A program made the position numbers and the translations under genes. From Planococcus citri (Eukaryota; Arthropoda; Insecta; Hemiptera; Pseudococcidae), in assembly GCF_950023065.1 (NCBI RefSeq), contig NC_088678.1:22372580-22436579 (forward strand): a stretch of 64,000 nt of DNA. The letters are read 5' to 3'. The notes beneath the pieces were generated by a model that did no database searches, had not been told where the DNA came from, and was given only the letters and a program-made list of their open reading frames with translations. Numbering within the stretch: the stretch's first letter is position 1; every line of letters starts with the position of its first letter. Positions 25,801 through 37,800 of this stretch are shown piece by piece.

Positions 25801-28800
25801 CATTTTTTTTTGCGATTTTTATTTTTACGAGTTGAATTTTTATAGAAAATCTAATTTAATCATTTTTTTTTTGCTTTTGAACAATGAATAATGAATTTTT
25901 GTGCAAACTAATAATTATTAAAAATGATTTCAATTGAAAATGAAAAATGAACTGGTCTCATTCGAATTTTCATGAAATTTTACATGAGAATCAAAAAAAA
26001 AAAAATTTCACCCAAGTTACCCTGAAAGAAAAATAAAATTTGATCATAACCCTAAAATTCCATTTTTTTTAAAATTTATTTTTCGACTTTACTCACTTAA
26101 AACGCGTGTAGCGCGCTTAAAAAGCACTCTACGGGTCTGGGACCGGTCTCATTCGAATTTTGACGAAATTTTACATAAAAATCAAAAATAAAAAAAATTT
26201 TGAAAAAATTACCCTTAGTACCCTTTTTCTAGACGCGGGCACATATAGTGTGCCTAATGTTACATGTTTCTGTTCAAAATATTTCATTAAAATGTATTAT
26301 TGCAAAAAGATTGAAAAAAGCAGGATTGTCAGCCAAATTCACTAAAAAAAACTCTAACAGCCTTTAAACAAATAAAATGGGGTAAATTAGGGATCTTAAT
26401 GCATTCAACATGATAATTTCAATCGAATTCAAACAATATAGTTACAGTTTTACTTTAAAATTGGATTTGCGCCATCTTAGGAATGAATTTGCGTGTTCTG
26501 TGCATTTGACCTTACTTGCAATTCATCCCTATTGACAAAATTATGCATAAAAACAGGTGTGTTGATGCGTAATGCGTGAATTTGGACTTTTTTCAAAAAT
26601 AAACATGCGATTCAGCCTGCAAATAGCATGAGTAAAAGTAATGTTAAAGCATGAAAAATATAAAAATTGAAAAAAACATCTGCCCTGGGTAGGAATTAAA
26701 CCTGGGACTGGCAGTTTCTGTTTTTCCGCGTTACATAACCCACTCGGCCACTTCACCGCTTGAGAAGAGTGGAGTTATTTCCGCATAAATGTTTGTGCAT
26801 TATGAACTTATTAAATTTTTAAATTTTTCTCCCAAGTCCAAAAAGTGCAAACATTTAAGGGGAAATAACTCCAATATTTGCAAGCAGCGAAGTGGCCGAG
26901 TTGCTTAAGTAACGCAGAAAAATAGAAACTGCGGGTCCCGGGTTCAATCCCCACCCAGGGCAAGAAATTTTTCAATTTTTATTTCATTTTACATGCTTCA
27001 ACATTACTTTTACCCATGATATTCGCAGGCTGAATCGCATGCTTTTTTTGAAAAAAGTCCAAATTCACGCATGCTTGTGATACCTATGCATAAAAGCATG
27101 CATTTTAGCATGCTATCACACAATTTTTGTCAATAGGGATTCATATGAGACAAGAGTTTGAAACCAAAAGTTTTACGTTTCTGGTGGTAAGTAGTAGATA
27201 GTCTGAGGGATCATCCATCAAATTTTTGTCCATTTTGGTTGGATACTTTAGGAGTACCAGGCTTTGGGGGAAAAAAAGTGCGCTGTCTTAAGGCAGGGTC
27301 CCCTATGCTATTCCACTTCTTCTTTTCTTGTGGGCAGCCATCATCTGCTTCACTTTGATATGCATTTCTCTAGAGTTGTGCCTTTTCTCCAGATCTTCTA
27401 TTTCTTGGCACTTCTCCTCAAACCACTTGTTTTTGGCCATTCTACACATTCCCATGATCTCATTATTTAGCACCAATAGCACCATGTATTTGCTACTTGG
27501 CCTGTTTGCTTTTCTTTGTTCTTCCATCAGATCTAGTATCACTTGAGTCATCCATGGTTTGTGTTTTCTTTATCCTTTGAGTGGAATAGACTTTTCTGCT
27601 GCTGTTTTAACCTTTCACTTTGATGCTTGCCACTTTTCCTCAATACCTTGTTCTTCTTCCAACTTGTCTTCCTTTTGTTTTTCCAGTTCTTCTTGGAATT
27701 TCTTTTGCACGTATTTTGATTTGTTTTTTGCAATGTCAAGTTGTTCGTATCGTTCTTTGTTCTTCTTCTGGCTCTTCAAGACTATCTGACATTTTGCAGC
27801 CAATAGCTTATGGTCAGAGTTACAGTCAGCACCAGGATATGTATGACAGTTCTTCACTGTGTTCTTGAATCTTTTGTTTATGAGTATGTAGTCTATCTGG
27901 TTTCTGACTCGATCTCCTGGACTGACCCACGTGTATAATCTTCTTTCATGCTGTTTGAACCCGGTATTGCATATTACTAGATCGTGTCTTTCTGCGAACT
28001 CTACGAGCATTTCACCTCTTTCATTCTGCTCTCCGAGTGTGTATCTTCCTGCAACTTGGCTGCCAAGTAGATGACTACATTTTCTGTTGCTCTAACTTAG
28101 TTCTTTGTCTTCTAAAAACATTCAAAAAAAATTTTTAAATCTTACAATTATCAACTGTAAGTTTCGATTAATTATTTCAAATTTTCCAATTAATTTTATC
28201 AATTTTTAAGCTGAAAAAATAATTTAAAGAAAATTTTACACTGCAGAATGAAAATTTAATTTCAACAGCAGAGCGAAGAGAACTGCCCAAAATTCGGTTA
28301 ATCTCCACAAATACTTCTTTGTTCTTCAGTGTTGAAAGTTTTACAATCTCATTGAATTTTCAACCTCATATATTTTTCATACAGAATTCAAATCCTAATA
28401 AAAATCTTTCAAAGGTATAAACTTTTAAATATTTCAAAAACTTATTAACTTCAATAAGTAATTCACCCTTATTATAAAAGTCTAAAACCGCGTAATCTTA
28501 AAATCATCAAAGCATCTTCATTATACCTGTACCTACCTGAACACACTCACGAATGAAAAAACCTACCTACCTATTATGTTTACGTATAGAGTAAGAAGGA
28601 GAAATCCCCGAATTACACATTCATTGTTGGCTATTTCACACATATCTCGGACCATTATTTTGTGAAGTACGGTTAAACTAATTCATTAATTAATCATGTT
28701 CGCAAGGGTGTAGCGCACGAGTCATTTACCTTGTTTGAAGAGAGAAAAGGAGATGGTGACAGAGCATCGTCGAGGGGTAGTGAAAAAAAGTCGAGTAGTT

Positions 28801-31800
28801 GAATTTTTCAAAACACTCGAAACTCGTCGATGCGCGAAATGCGAACTATACATCGTATAGGTTTCAGGTCGGTAGATATTTCGGGTCCCGGGAAATATTC
28901 GGCGGCGCTTGTTTCTCTTACTTACCCTTTATAATGGAATCTTGGGCTCATAAATTTCAGCGACGTTTTTTTGTCGCGTATTTAAATATAGAGCAGAACA
29001 GCAAAAAAAAAAAAAACGAACAGAGAGAAAGAATACTCCCAAGTCAATAACATTTATTCATTAATCCAAATAAAAATATATCCGAAGACCGTACAGCCTA
29101 TTGGAAATATTTATTCGGCGATACGTAAATTAAATGAAATTAAATTTCACGCAAACGTTTCACACGATGATGACGATGCCGACGCCGACGACGCCGGAAT
29201 TAATGAAATCTAGGCAATTTTAAGCTGACTATTCGTACTAGATACCGAATACTACAGCAGGCAACAGAACGACTGTGACGATGACGTAGTCAGTCGTGGT
29301 GAGAATGAAAAGGCTGCAGAGGTGAGGTGGTGAGGTGGAAAAACCCCCAGAGTAATTTCGACCTTAGAGATGTCGAACGATATTAATAATACGTCGGTAT
29401 TGGAATCGAGGGATGGGAAGCGTAGGAATTTTCATATGGTATATGGGGTTCGATTATCGGTAGATATTCTCGACGATAGGGGTGCAGTGGGGGGATGAGA
29501 GATGCTGTTAAGGAGATATGACGATACGACGTACCTCTCTACCTATAGAGCTCTAGCTACACATACGATTATTATTCCAGTTGGGAAATTTTAAGACTGC
29601 ATAATTATTATAGGATGCGGTTGCAATTACGTATACGAGAATCCTCGTTAATTCTGACCGTTTGGTAATTTGAAACTATACCGCGAAAATGTCATATAAA
29701 GGTCTTACCTATGGAGTGATAGAGAAAGAGAGGGGGGTACACTTTACGTATCACTCGTAATTGTATCATTTTGTAAACACGAACGCGTTTAATGTAATCT
29801 CGCGCGCCGTTGCAAGTGTGCAAAACGGTCATCTGCCTTCTTTGAGTAAACGTGTGTAACCTTTTCCTATACTTATACTCGTACGACATCTATAAGTTAC
29901 CTATCTACACGTATATGCAGATGGGTATCTCTTCTCTGAGATGTATAATTTTTTTCTTTCGGACTCGGTTGACTATTTGCTCGCAATTTAGGGGTCTAAC
30001 ATTAATGAAACGAGCCTTTTCGCTATTCAACGTTGCGCAAATATAAGTTACCTAGCAGCTGGTATGGCATGCCATGGCATGGCACATAGAAAAGGATCAA
30101 ATGGGTAGTCTGGTAATATTCTGGAGCGAGCATATTAATGTTAAGTACGTTTACCTTTAATTCGGCGTAAAGCTTCGAGTATTCAATGTGTAAGTTTACG
30201 TTTAAATTACGATTTATCCGACCACCGGTAATAAACAGTTTTGTTAGAAGTACTTTCAAAAGCCCCTGTTAGGTAGTAGGTACCTTTATATGTAGGTATA
30301 TATAGGTAGTGTAAATGTCAATAAACTGTAACTTTCAAACATTTCCGGTCTTATTACTTTGATGAAAGATGGAATCGTTTTAAAGATGAATGCTCTGCTC
30401 TTATTCGCCCGTCTACTCAACCATCCATCTACTCACTCGGTCGCTCTGTCTGTCGTTCTTCGTTTGTCGCTTGTTCTACGTACCACCTACACCATTCTGC
30501 AGGTGTACGTCGGTCGTATAAGTCTCGAATCATTTTTAACGCGTTTTATGAGGACGCGCTTGAATAATACGACCGAGCAGTTTTCCTATTTTCGTATTTT
30601 TTCCGACTCGATGCACGTTACGAGTACTTATATCTGCACGAGTTTTGAAAAACGTCGAGATAGATTTTGTTTGGAAAATTTTAATTAATACTGATCTTCG
30701 CGATTGTGTGATTGTCGTCTTTGAAAATATTATATTTCATTTTAGAATTATCGTAGGTACTCGTAGTTTTATTATCATGTCTCTTGAAGTCTCAAAGTTT
30801 AAGAAATTCACGTCTTTTTAGAACGACTTTGTTTCAACTTCATTAGAAAGGTCAGAAATAAGTGCTTTGAGCTTCTCTCTTTTTTCTAAATCTGGAGCTG
30901 AAATACCCAAAATTTGAATCTGAACCCTCGAGTTGATGCAAATCAACATGTCTATAGATATTGTAAATAATTAAGTGGAAACGAAACTTGTATTTAAAAT
31001 ACACAAAGAAATCTGAAGACTCTAAATTGACGTCAAAATCATCGAGAGGTGAACAAATTTAAAGTGCACCAATTTCAAATCCAGTTCATTATTTTACATC
31101 TATTGCATATTTTTTAAGCCTTCTTCCAAAGTGAGAGATGCCTGAAAAAGTACCTACTTACTATTGGATGATAGAGTTGTCTTTATTTTGAAGATGAGCT
31201 GTTTTATGCTCCTCTGCCTCCTAAAGTTGTTGGATTTTATGAGAAAATAATAATTCTTATTTTTGATTTTCCTGCAAGTTCAGAAAATTGGGACGTGCCC
31301 ATGTTGAGAGACGCTCACCATGTTGCCAAAAATTGTGAGAAATCAGGCCTAATGAAAAAATTGTACTTAATTGAAAATTTCTGTTGCAGAACTCCTCTAT
31401 ATTATGACTTTTCTTTAAAAATATGTTTGCAGCAAACGTTAGTTCTCCTGCACGAACACTCCTCCTGCTCATCTTTCTGCTCTCATCTTTCACTTGAAAA
31501 AATTGAGAAGATGAAACAAAAGTCCGTAAAAATTTGTTGAAAATTCTCAATTTCTGTGCCTCGTCAAATAACCCCTTTCTCCAAAATAGCTCTTTCGTCT
31601 CCCTGAATGAAGTTTGTTTCCTCGAAGCCCTATAATTTTTTCTAATTACATATCAATAAAATGAAATGGAAAATAATTTTTCAAAAATTTTCAATACTCG
31701 AGTCAGAATATTACTCTAAATAACTCTATTTTTAAGGGAATGGGAAATCCTCGTTGAAATTTGAAAAAAATACCACCACTTTTTTTTTTTTTAAGAAACA

Positions 31801-34800
31801 GATTTTGGTCACGAATGGAATATGAATTTCAGTTGGGGGGGGGGGTGGAAAGGCGAATTCATTTTCCTAGAAATAATTTCACCTAACTGATCCGTTGTTT
31901 TGGAAATGGACCATTTTTGAGCTGTAATTCGAGTTGAGAATTTATTTGAAAAAAATAATGTAAGTACATAGATGTCTTTTTATGGCGTTTATGTACTTAC
32001 TATGTACTATGATACGTAATTCGAGGTTTCTGAGCATGAAAATAAGTTCAAATTTGAACACCAGTTTGTCATTCTCTAGAAAATCAGATTTTTTGGTTAA
32101 GATCTTTTTTTTTAAATGAGGGAGTTGAAACCGAATTTGGACTCAACGACCTCAAATTAATCAAAAAACAATCGCATCTCGATTTTTTTGAAGATTGAAA
32201 AAATTAAATAATAAGACGGATATTTTAACAACAAACTTCCATTCACATTTTTTTTTTGAGGAAAATGGTCGTATTTAAATTTTTCTCTCGAAGGATAGTT
32301 TTAAATCATGGATATATGTTTTTTGGTCAAGTTGAATTAATACTCGATCAGACGTGATCATCCGGACCAGGTCTTCAGCCTGCTCCGAACCAAGCCCGAG
32401 CTCTATGCTGAGATCTTCTGCAGCCTGGGACCTAAGTCCGGTCAGATGTGTCTGTGTGGACGCGAGTAATCTAACCAAAATTTGAACTGATCACCCGTCT
32501 TGTCTGTCTGGCTTATAAAGATCGTTTGCCTGCCCTCTCAAGGTCATTGACCCGTATGTCTGGACCCACCTGTATAGCCTCCAAAGAACCTGTCTTCCTG
32601 TCTGGCTTTTTAAGAGCATTGACTCGTCTGTCCGGCCTCTTAAGGTCACCGACCTATATACCTGTCTAGCCTCTCATGCTGATCTCTCTGCCTGTCTGCT
32701 GGCCTCTCGAGGTTATTGGTTTCTCAAAGTCTTCTGTCCCGTCTCTCGTCCCTCTGTCAGTCCTCTAACGCTGCTTTTAAACAGTGTCTGTCACAAACAC
32801 TGGTTTTAGACAGTGTCTGTCATAAACACTGGTTTTAAACAGTGTCTGTTTCAAACGCTGGTTGGAAACAGTGTCTGTCACAAAAACTGGTTTCAAACAG
32901 TGTCTGTTTCAAACACTGGTTTAAAATGGTGTCTGTCACAAACACTGGTTTTTAACGGTGTCTGTCACAAACACTGGTTTTAAACAGTGTCTGTTTCAAA
33001 CGCTGGTTGGAAACAGTGTCTGTCACAAAAACTGGTTTCAAACTGTGTCTGTCACAAACACTGGTTTTAAACAGTGTCTGTTTCAAACACTGGTTTTAAA
33101 CAGTGTCTGTTTCAAACACTGGTTTAAAATGGTGTCTGTCACAAACACTGGTTTTTAACGGTGTCTGTCACAAACACTGGTTTTAGACAGTGTCTGTCAC
33201 AAACACTGGTTTTAATCAGTTTTTTTCACAAACACTGGTTTTCAACAGTGTCTGTCACAAACACTGGTTTAAAACGGTGTCTGTCACAAACACTGGTTTA
33301 AAACGGTGTCTGTCACAAACACTGGTTTCAAACAGTGTCTGTCATAAACACTGGTTTTAAACAGTGTCTGTCACAAATACTGGTTTCAAGCAGTGTTTGT
33401 ACTGGTTTAAAACAGTGTTTGTTTTGTTTTAAACAGTGTCTGTCACAAACATGTATTTTAAACAGTGTCTGTAACAAACACTGGTTTTGAATGGTGTCTG
33501 TCAGAAACACTGACTTCAAACAGTATCTGTCACAAACACTGGTTTTAAACTGGTTTTAAACTGTGCCTGTCACAAATATTGGTTTCAATCAGTTTTTGTC
33601 ACAAACACTGGTTTTAAACAGTGTCTGTTTCAAACACTGGTTTTAAACAGTGTCTGTTTCAAACACTGGTTTTAAACAGTGTCTGTTTCAAACACTGGTT
33701 TAAAATGGTGTCTGTCACAAACACTGGTTTTAATCAGTTTTTTTCACAAACACTGGTTTCAAACGGTGTATGTCACAAACACTGGTTTTAAACATTGTCT
33801 GTCACAAACACTGGTTTTAATCAGTTTTTGTCACAAACACTGGTTTTAAACAGTGTCTGTTTCAAACACTGGTTTTACACAGTGTCTGTCACAAACACTG
33901 GTTTAAAACGGTGTCTGTCACAAACACGGGTTTTAAATGGTGTCTGTCACAAACACTGGTTTTAGACAGTGTCTGCTTCGTTTTACATAAGCAGTGTCTG
34001 TTCCAAACACTCCTCTTAAAGTCATTGACCTGTTTGTATGGCTTTTCGAGGTCGTCTGTCTTCCTGTCTGACCTATTAAGGTCATTCATCTGTCTGTCTG
34101 GCTTCGCGGAGTCGTCTGCTCGACTCTTAAAGTAGGTAGGTAACAACTGACCTACTTGTCCAGTCTCCCAAGGTCGTCTGCCCGCTTTTATGGCCTATCA
34201 AGGTCATCTACCCGTTTGTTTGGTTTTTTAGGTCATTGACCTACTGTCTGGTCTCTTTAAATTATTCACCCGTTTATCTGGCCTCTCAAGGTCGCCTGTC
34301 TACTTGGTGGACTTCTCAGAATAGCTCAAAATCTCCAGATTCTTTTCTATAAACCAATAATGTTTAATGGCAAGATCAAAATAAATCGCAAACATTGAGA
34401 ATTCAAGGTTTTATTAGGGAGTGCATTTTTCAAAATGCCTCAAAATTGCATAAATAAATGAAAAAGTCAAACAGGTAGGTACCTAGTTGCATAATGGGTA
34501 TTATCTTTAGAAACGTCGTTTTTTTGGTCGCATTTGAACTTGAATAGAGTTTCGTGGCTCCATATTGATGTTTTGAAAAATTTTACTTTTAATACTCCAC
34601 ATCTTTCCCGAAAAACATAACATAAGAAACACTTCGAAATGCTGAAAAATGATTTTGAACTTGGAATTATCTTGGTATTTGAAGTCACTCTTTCGACACC
34701 AGTGAGAAAAAGCAAAAATCGAGCCATCCTAGATTTTTTGTATTCTGCCTAATCTTCGCTCACTAGTTATTGATTGAAATAAAGGCAATAAATTTATCAT

Positions 34801-37800
34801 TTTTTTTTTTTTACAGAATATTGAAACGTTTATAAAAGAAGTTTACAAAATTCGCTACAACGAAGATCTCCCAGATGCAACGATTACAGGCATGTACTCA
34901 TTCGCTGTTTCCATATTTGCTGTTGGAGGAATGCTGGGTGGTTTCAGTGGTGGAATGATTGCCAACCGTTTCGGCAGGTTTGTGTCTCATTTGGCTTTTT
35001 ATACCCTCAATATACTTACATAAAGTTTTCCTATCTGATGATTAACATGAACTTTAAACTCAACAGGAAAGGAGGGCTGCTACTGAATAATTTTTTAGGG
35101 ATTGGAGGAGCATGTTTGATGGGCGCTACCAAGTTCTTTCGTAGTTACGAAATTTTATTTGCTGGCAGATTCATCATCGGTGTTAATTGTGGTAAGTGAT
35201 CATCTTGTCATAATTTGTATGTACATACTTTTCATCGATTAAGTAACATACACAATTATTTCAATGCATCGAATATGATTTTACACAGGTTTAAATACGT
35301 CATTAGTACCAATGTATATATCAGAAATATCACCGCTCAATTTAAGAGGAGGTTTAGGTACAGTTAACCAATTAGCAGTAACGATAGGATTGCTGATTTC
35401 ACAAATTTTAGGGATTAAGCAAATTTTAGGGTCGGACGAAGGCTGGCCTCTTTTGTTAGGTAAGATCTTCATTACATATTCGAAAATCAATCGAGTACCT
35501 ACTTATTATGTTAATCGAGCAAATATTACATGTTGAATTATTACTCAACAGGGTTGGCAGTATGTCCGGCAATTTTACAATTAATTTTGTTACCAGTTTG
35601 TCCAGAATCTCCTAGATATCTTTTAATTACCAAACAATGGGAAGAAGAGGCCAGAAAAGGTAATAAAAAATAGCGTAATTTATGATTCTTTGCCCGATGT
35701 GTGGTAGGTACAATATTCATAATATGTACTTTTTGGTTTCGTTAGCCTTGAGACGATTACGAGCTTCCAATCAAATTGAAGAAGATGTACAGGAAATGCA
35801 AGCGGAAGAACGAGCTCAGCAAGCTGAAGCTACGATCTCTATGATAGAATTATTGTGTTCACCTACCCTAAGGTATCCTTTAATTATAGGTGTTATTATG
35901 CAGCTCTCTCAACAATTATCTGGAATTAATGCTGTAAGTGTCTCGTTTTATTGTGCTGAAGAAAAACCATTCGCAGATCTACTGTAAAGTTGCAATTTCA
36001 TGGAAAATTGGTTTTCGATGTCTTTAGGTGCTTTACTATTCTACCGGATTGTTTCAAAAAGCGGGCTTACCAGAAGAAATTGCCAAATTTATGACAATCG
36101 GCATTGGCGTGATAATGGTGGCAATGACGTTAATTACCATGCCTTTGATGGACAGAACAGGCAGAAGAACGTTGCATCTTTATGGTTTAGGCGGAATGTT
36201 TATATTTTCTGTTTTTATAACAATTTCTTTTCTTACGAAAGTAAGTATTTGAGCCTTTTCTTGAAATAATTTGCTAAATATTTGTTACTCTGGTCTGATT
36301 TGATAAGTTCTAGTCTGATCTGTTCTCATCAATATAGATCAATCAGATTAGATCTGATTCAATCTGGCCTCTCTTGTTGGATCCGACCAGATAATTTGAT
36401 TTGACCCTGACTTAATCTAATCTGATCTGTTCTGATCAAATTGGCTCAATCAGATCAGGTCATATCCAATCAGGTTTCCCCATATGGAGATCTGGCCAGA
36501 TCTCAGCAAATCTAATCCGATCCGATCATTTTATATGCTGCATTTGTGTAATTCCAACCCTTGAAATCAGATATCAAAATTCCAATTCCCTTTACTCAAA
36601 AAGCTCATTTTATGATCACTTGAAAGTTCTATGATTACTGGACTTGATCCATCTCATGGCATAGAAGCAATATTTATCATTGTCGAAATGACCCAGCATT
36701 GGATCTGTAGCTTTAAAATAATACCCCTCCCCCTTCCCCTTCCCCAAATGATCGTCGTTGGTAGATTTTGGTTGATGTTCTTATTGTATTAATTATACAT
36801 AGATTGATAGATATTTTATTGATTAATTATTTTGTTTTTATTTGCATGTATTTTTTTTCCAAGATTGAAAAAATTTTCATGGATAAGACTTTTGATTCAT
36901 TATTTTTATTTTGCTTGTTTTTCACTCCAAAATAAGCTGAATCTTCCTTAACACTTATGGATCAAGGTAGTCGTTGTAAATCACCTCGCATGAACCTTTT
37001 ATGATTTTCATTTGTTTTATTTTCTCGCTTAGTGATTTACCAACCTCGATTCATTGTGTTAAGGAAGAGAACTCATTACTACGTTTAATAGGAGTTTTTC
37101 GGCTTTGTGCAGGAGATGATCGACTGGATGTCCTATCTGTCGGTGGTGTCGACCTTGGGTTTCGTTGTATTCTTCGCAGTCGGTCCTGGCTCCATACCTT
37201 GGATGATAACAGCCGAGTTATTCTCCCAAGGCCCAAGGCCGGCTGCCATGTCCATATCTGTATTAGTTAATTGGACATCTAATTTCATCGTTGGTATTGG
37301 CTTCCCTACCATGGATGTGAGTGTTTGAAAAAAAAACCACTTAAACATAAATTGGAAACTCTCTGCACAACGATTTTTAACAACTGTCGATTTTTATCGT
37401 TTCAGGCTGCCTTAGGAAATTATACTTTTCTTCCATTTAGCGCGTTTTTAGCATTTTTCTGGATTTTCACCTACCAGAAAGTTCCAGAAACTAAGAATAA
37501 GACATTCGAAGAAATTTTAGCTGTGTTCAGGCATAACGGAAGGTAAACAAGCGTACTGTATGATTTTAAATTACCTATTGTCTCTCATATGGTTACGTAT
37601 ATACGAGAACTGTTTGATTTATTACAGAGATAGTTTCCGGGATACTACACCTTATGGGTAAGTTTTACTTTAACATTTATCACTTTTTGTGTGTTTGCAA
37701 CGTGTTGGCTTCTTTATTTAATACATTTGGGCTCATTTATTCATATCGCATTTGCCTATTTTCAATGTGAAACCTTCATGTTCTGTTCTGTCTCGATTTA

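Larger units (their letters stand above)
26527..27138. mobile_element. 612-bp near-perfect palindromic element with two tRNA-like arms
   Basis: It starts CCCTATTGACAAAA and ends with its inverted copy, flanked by ATTCAT (26521-26526 and 27139-27144), a 6-bp duplication. Nearly the whole element is inverted repeat: arms of about 270-290 bp around a roughly 45-bp centre near 26800-26850. Shared blocks include GTGAATTTGGACTTTTTTC and TAAAAGTAATGTT. Each arm carries a tRNA-Ser-like segment in opposite orientation. Confidence 0.85.
25079..27303. mobile_element. 2.2-kb TIR element with TA duplication inserted in the LINE
   Basis: Ends GGGGACCCTGCC and GGCAGGGTCCCC are exact inverted copies flanked by TA (25077-25078 and 27304-27305). 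A further block CTAAGACGGCGCAA matches the inverted CTTAAGACAGCGCAC inside. Removing it with one TA re-joins the interrupted LINE reading frame exactly, which confirms the borders. It holds no transposase but carries two further TIR elements. A Tc1/mariner-type non-autonomous element is the likeliest class. Confidence 0.85.
24930..28095 (-). pseudogene. RTE-like LINE fragment (endonuclease to RT linker), 5'-truncated and interrupted
   Basis: Reading right to left, 28095-27615 encodes the C-terminal part of an apurinic-type endonuclease/exonuclease/phosphatase domain: NERGEMLVEFAERHDLVICN, RRLYTWVSPGDRVRNQIDYI and NSDHKLLAAKC, where SDH is the conserved catalytic His motif. Frameshifts follow. 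27551-27303 and then 25078-24930 encode the charged linker before the reverse transcriptase (VLNNEIMGMC, KDGKYCVNNQETEE, ELYGDD). The match is to RTE-type LINEs often annotated as craniofacial development protein 2-like. Both ends are truncated. A 2.2-kb TIR element (25079-27303) splits the linker. Decayed and not functional. Confidence 0.88.

Noticed and set aside
25706..26962. Functional tRNA genes
   Set aside because: The A and B boxes are present but acceptor stems do not pair and the loops are abnormal. All three lie inside transposon-like elements, so they are tRNA-derived.
32958..33158. ORFs within the minisatellite (also 33328-33519 and 33889-34146)
   Set aside because: They are translations of the 29-bp repeat (SVTNTGFKQCLFQTLV periodicity).
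32771..34012. The 29-bp direct repeats as a CRISPR array
   Set aside because: Units are contiguous without spacers and the context is an intron of an animal gene. It is a minisatellite.
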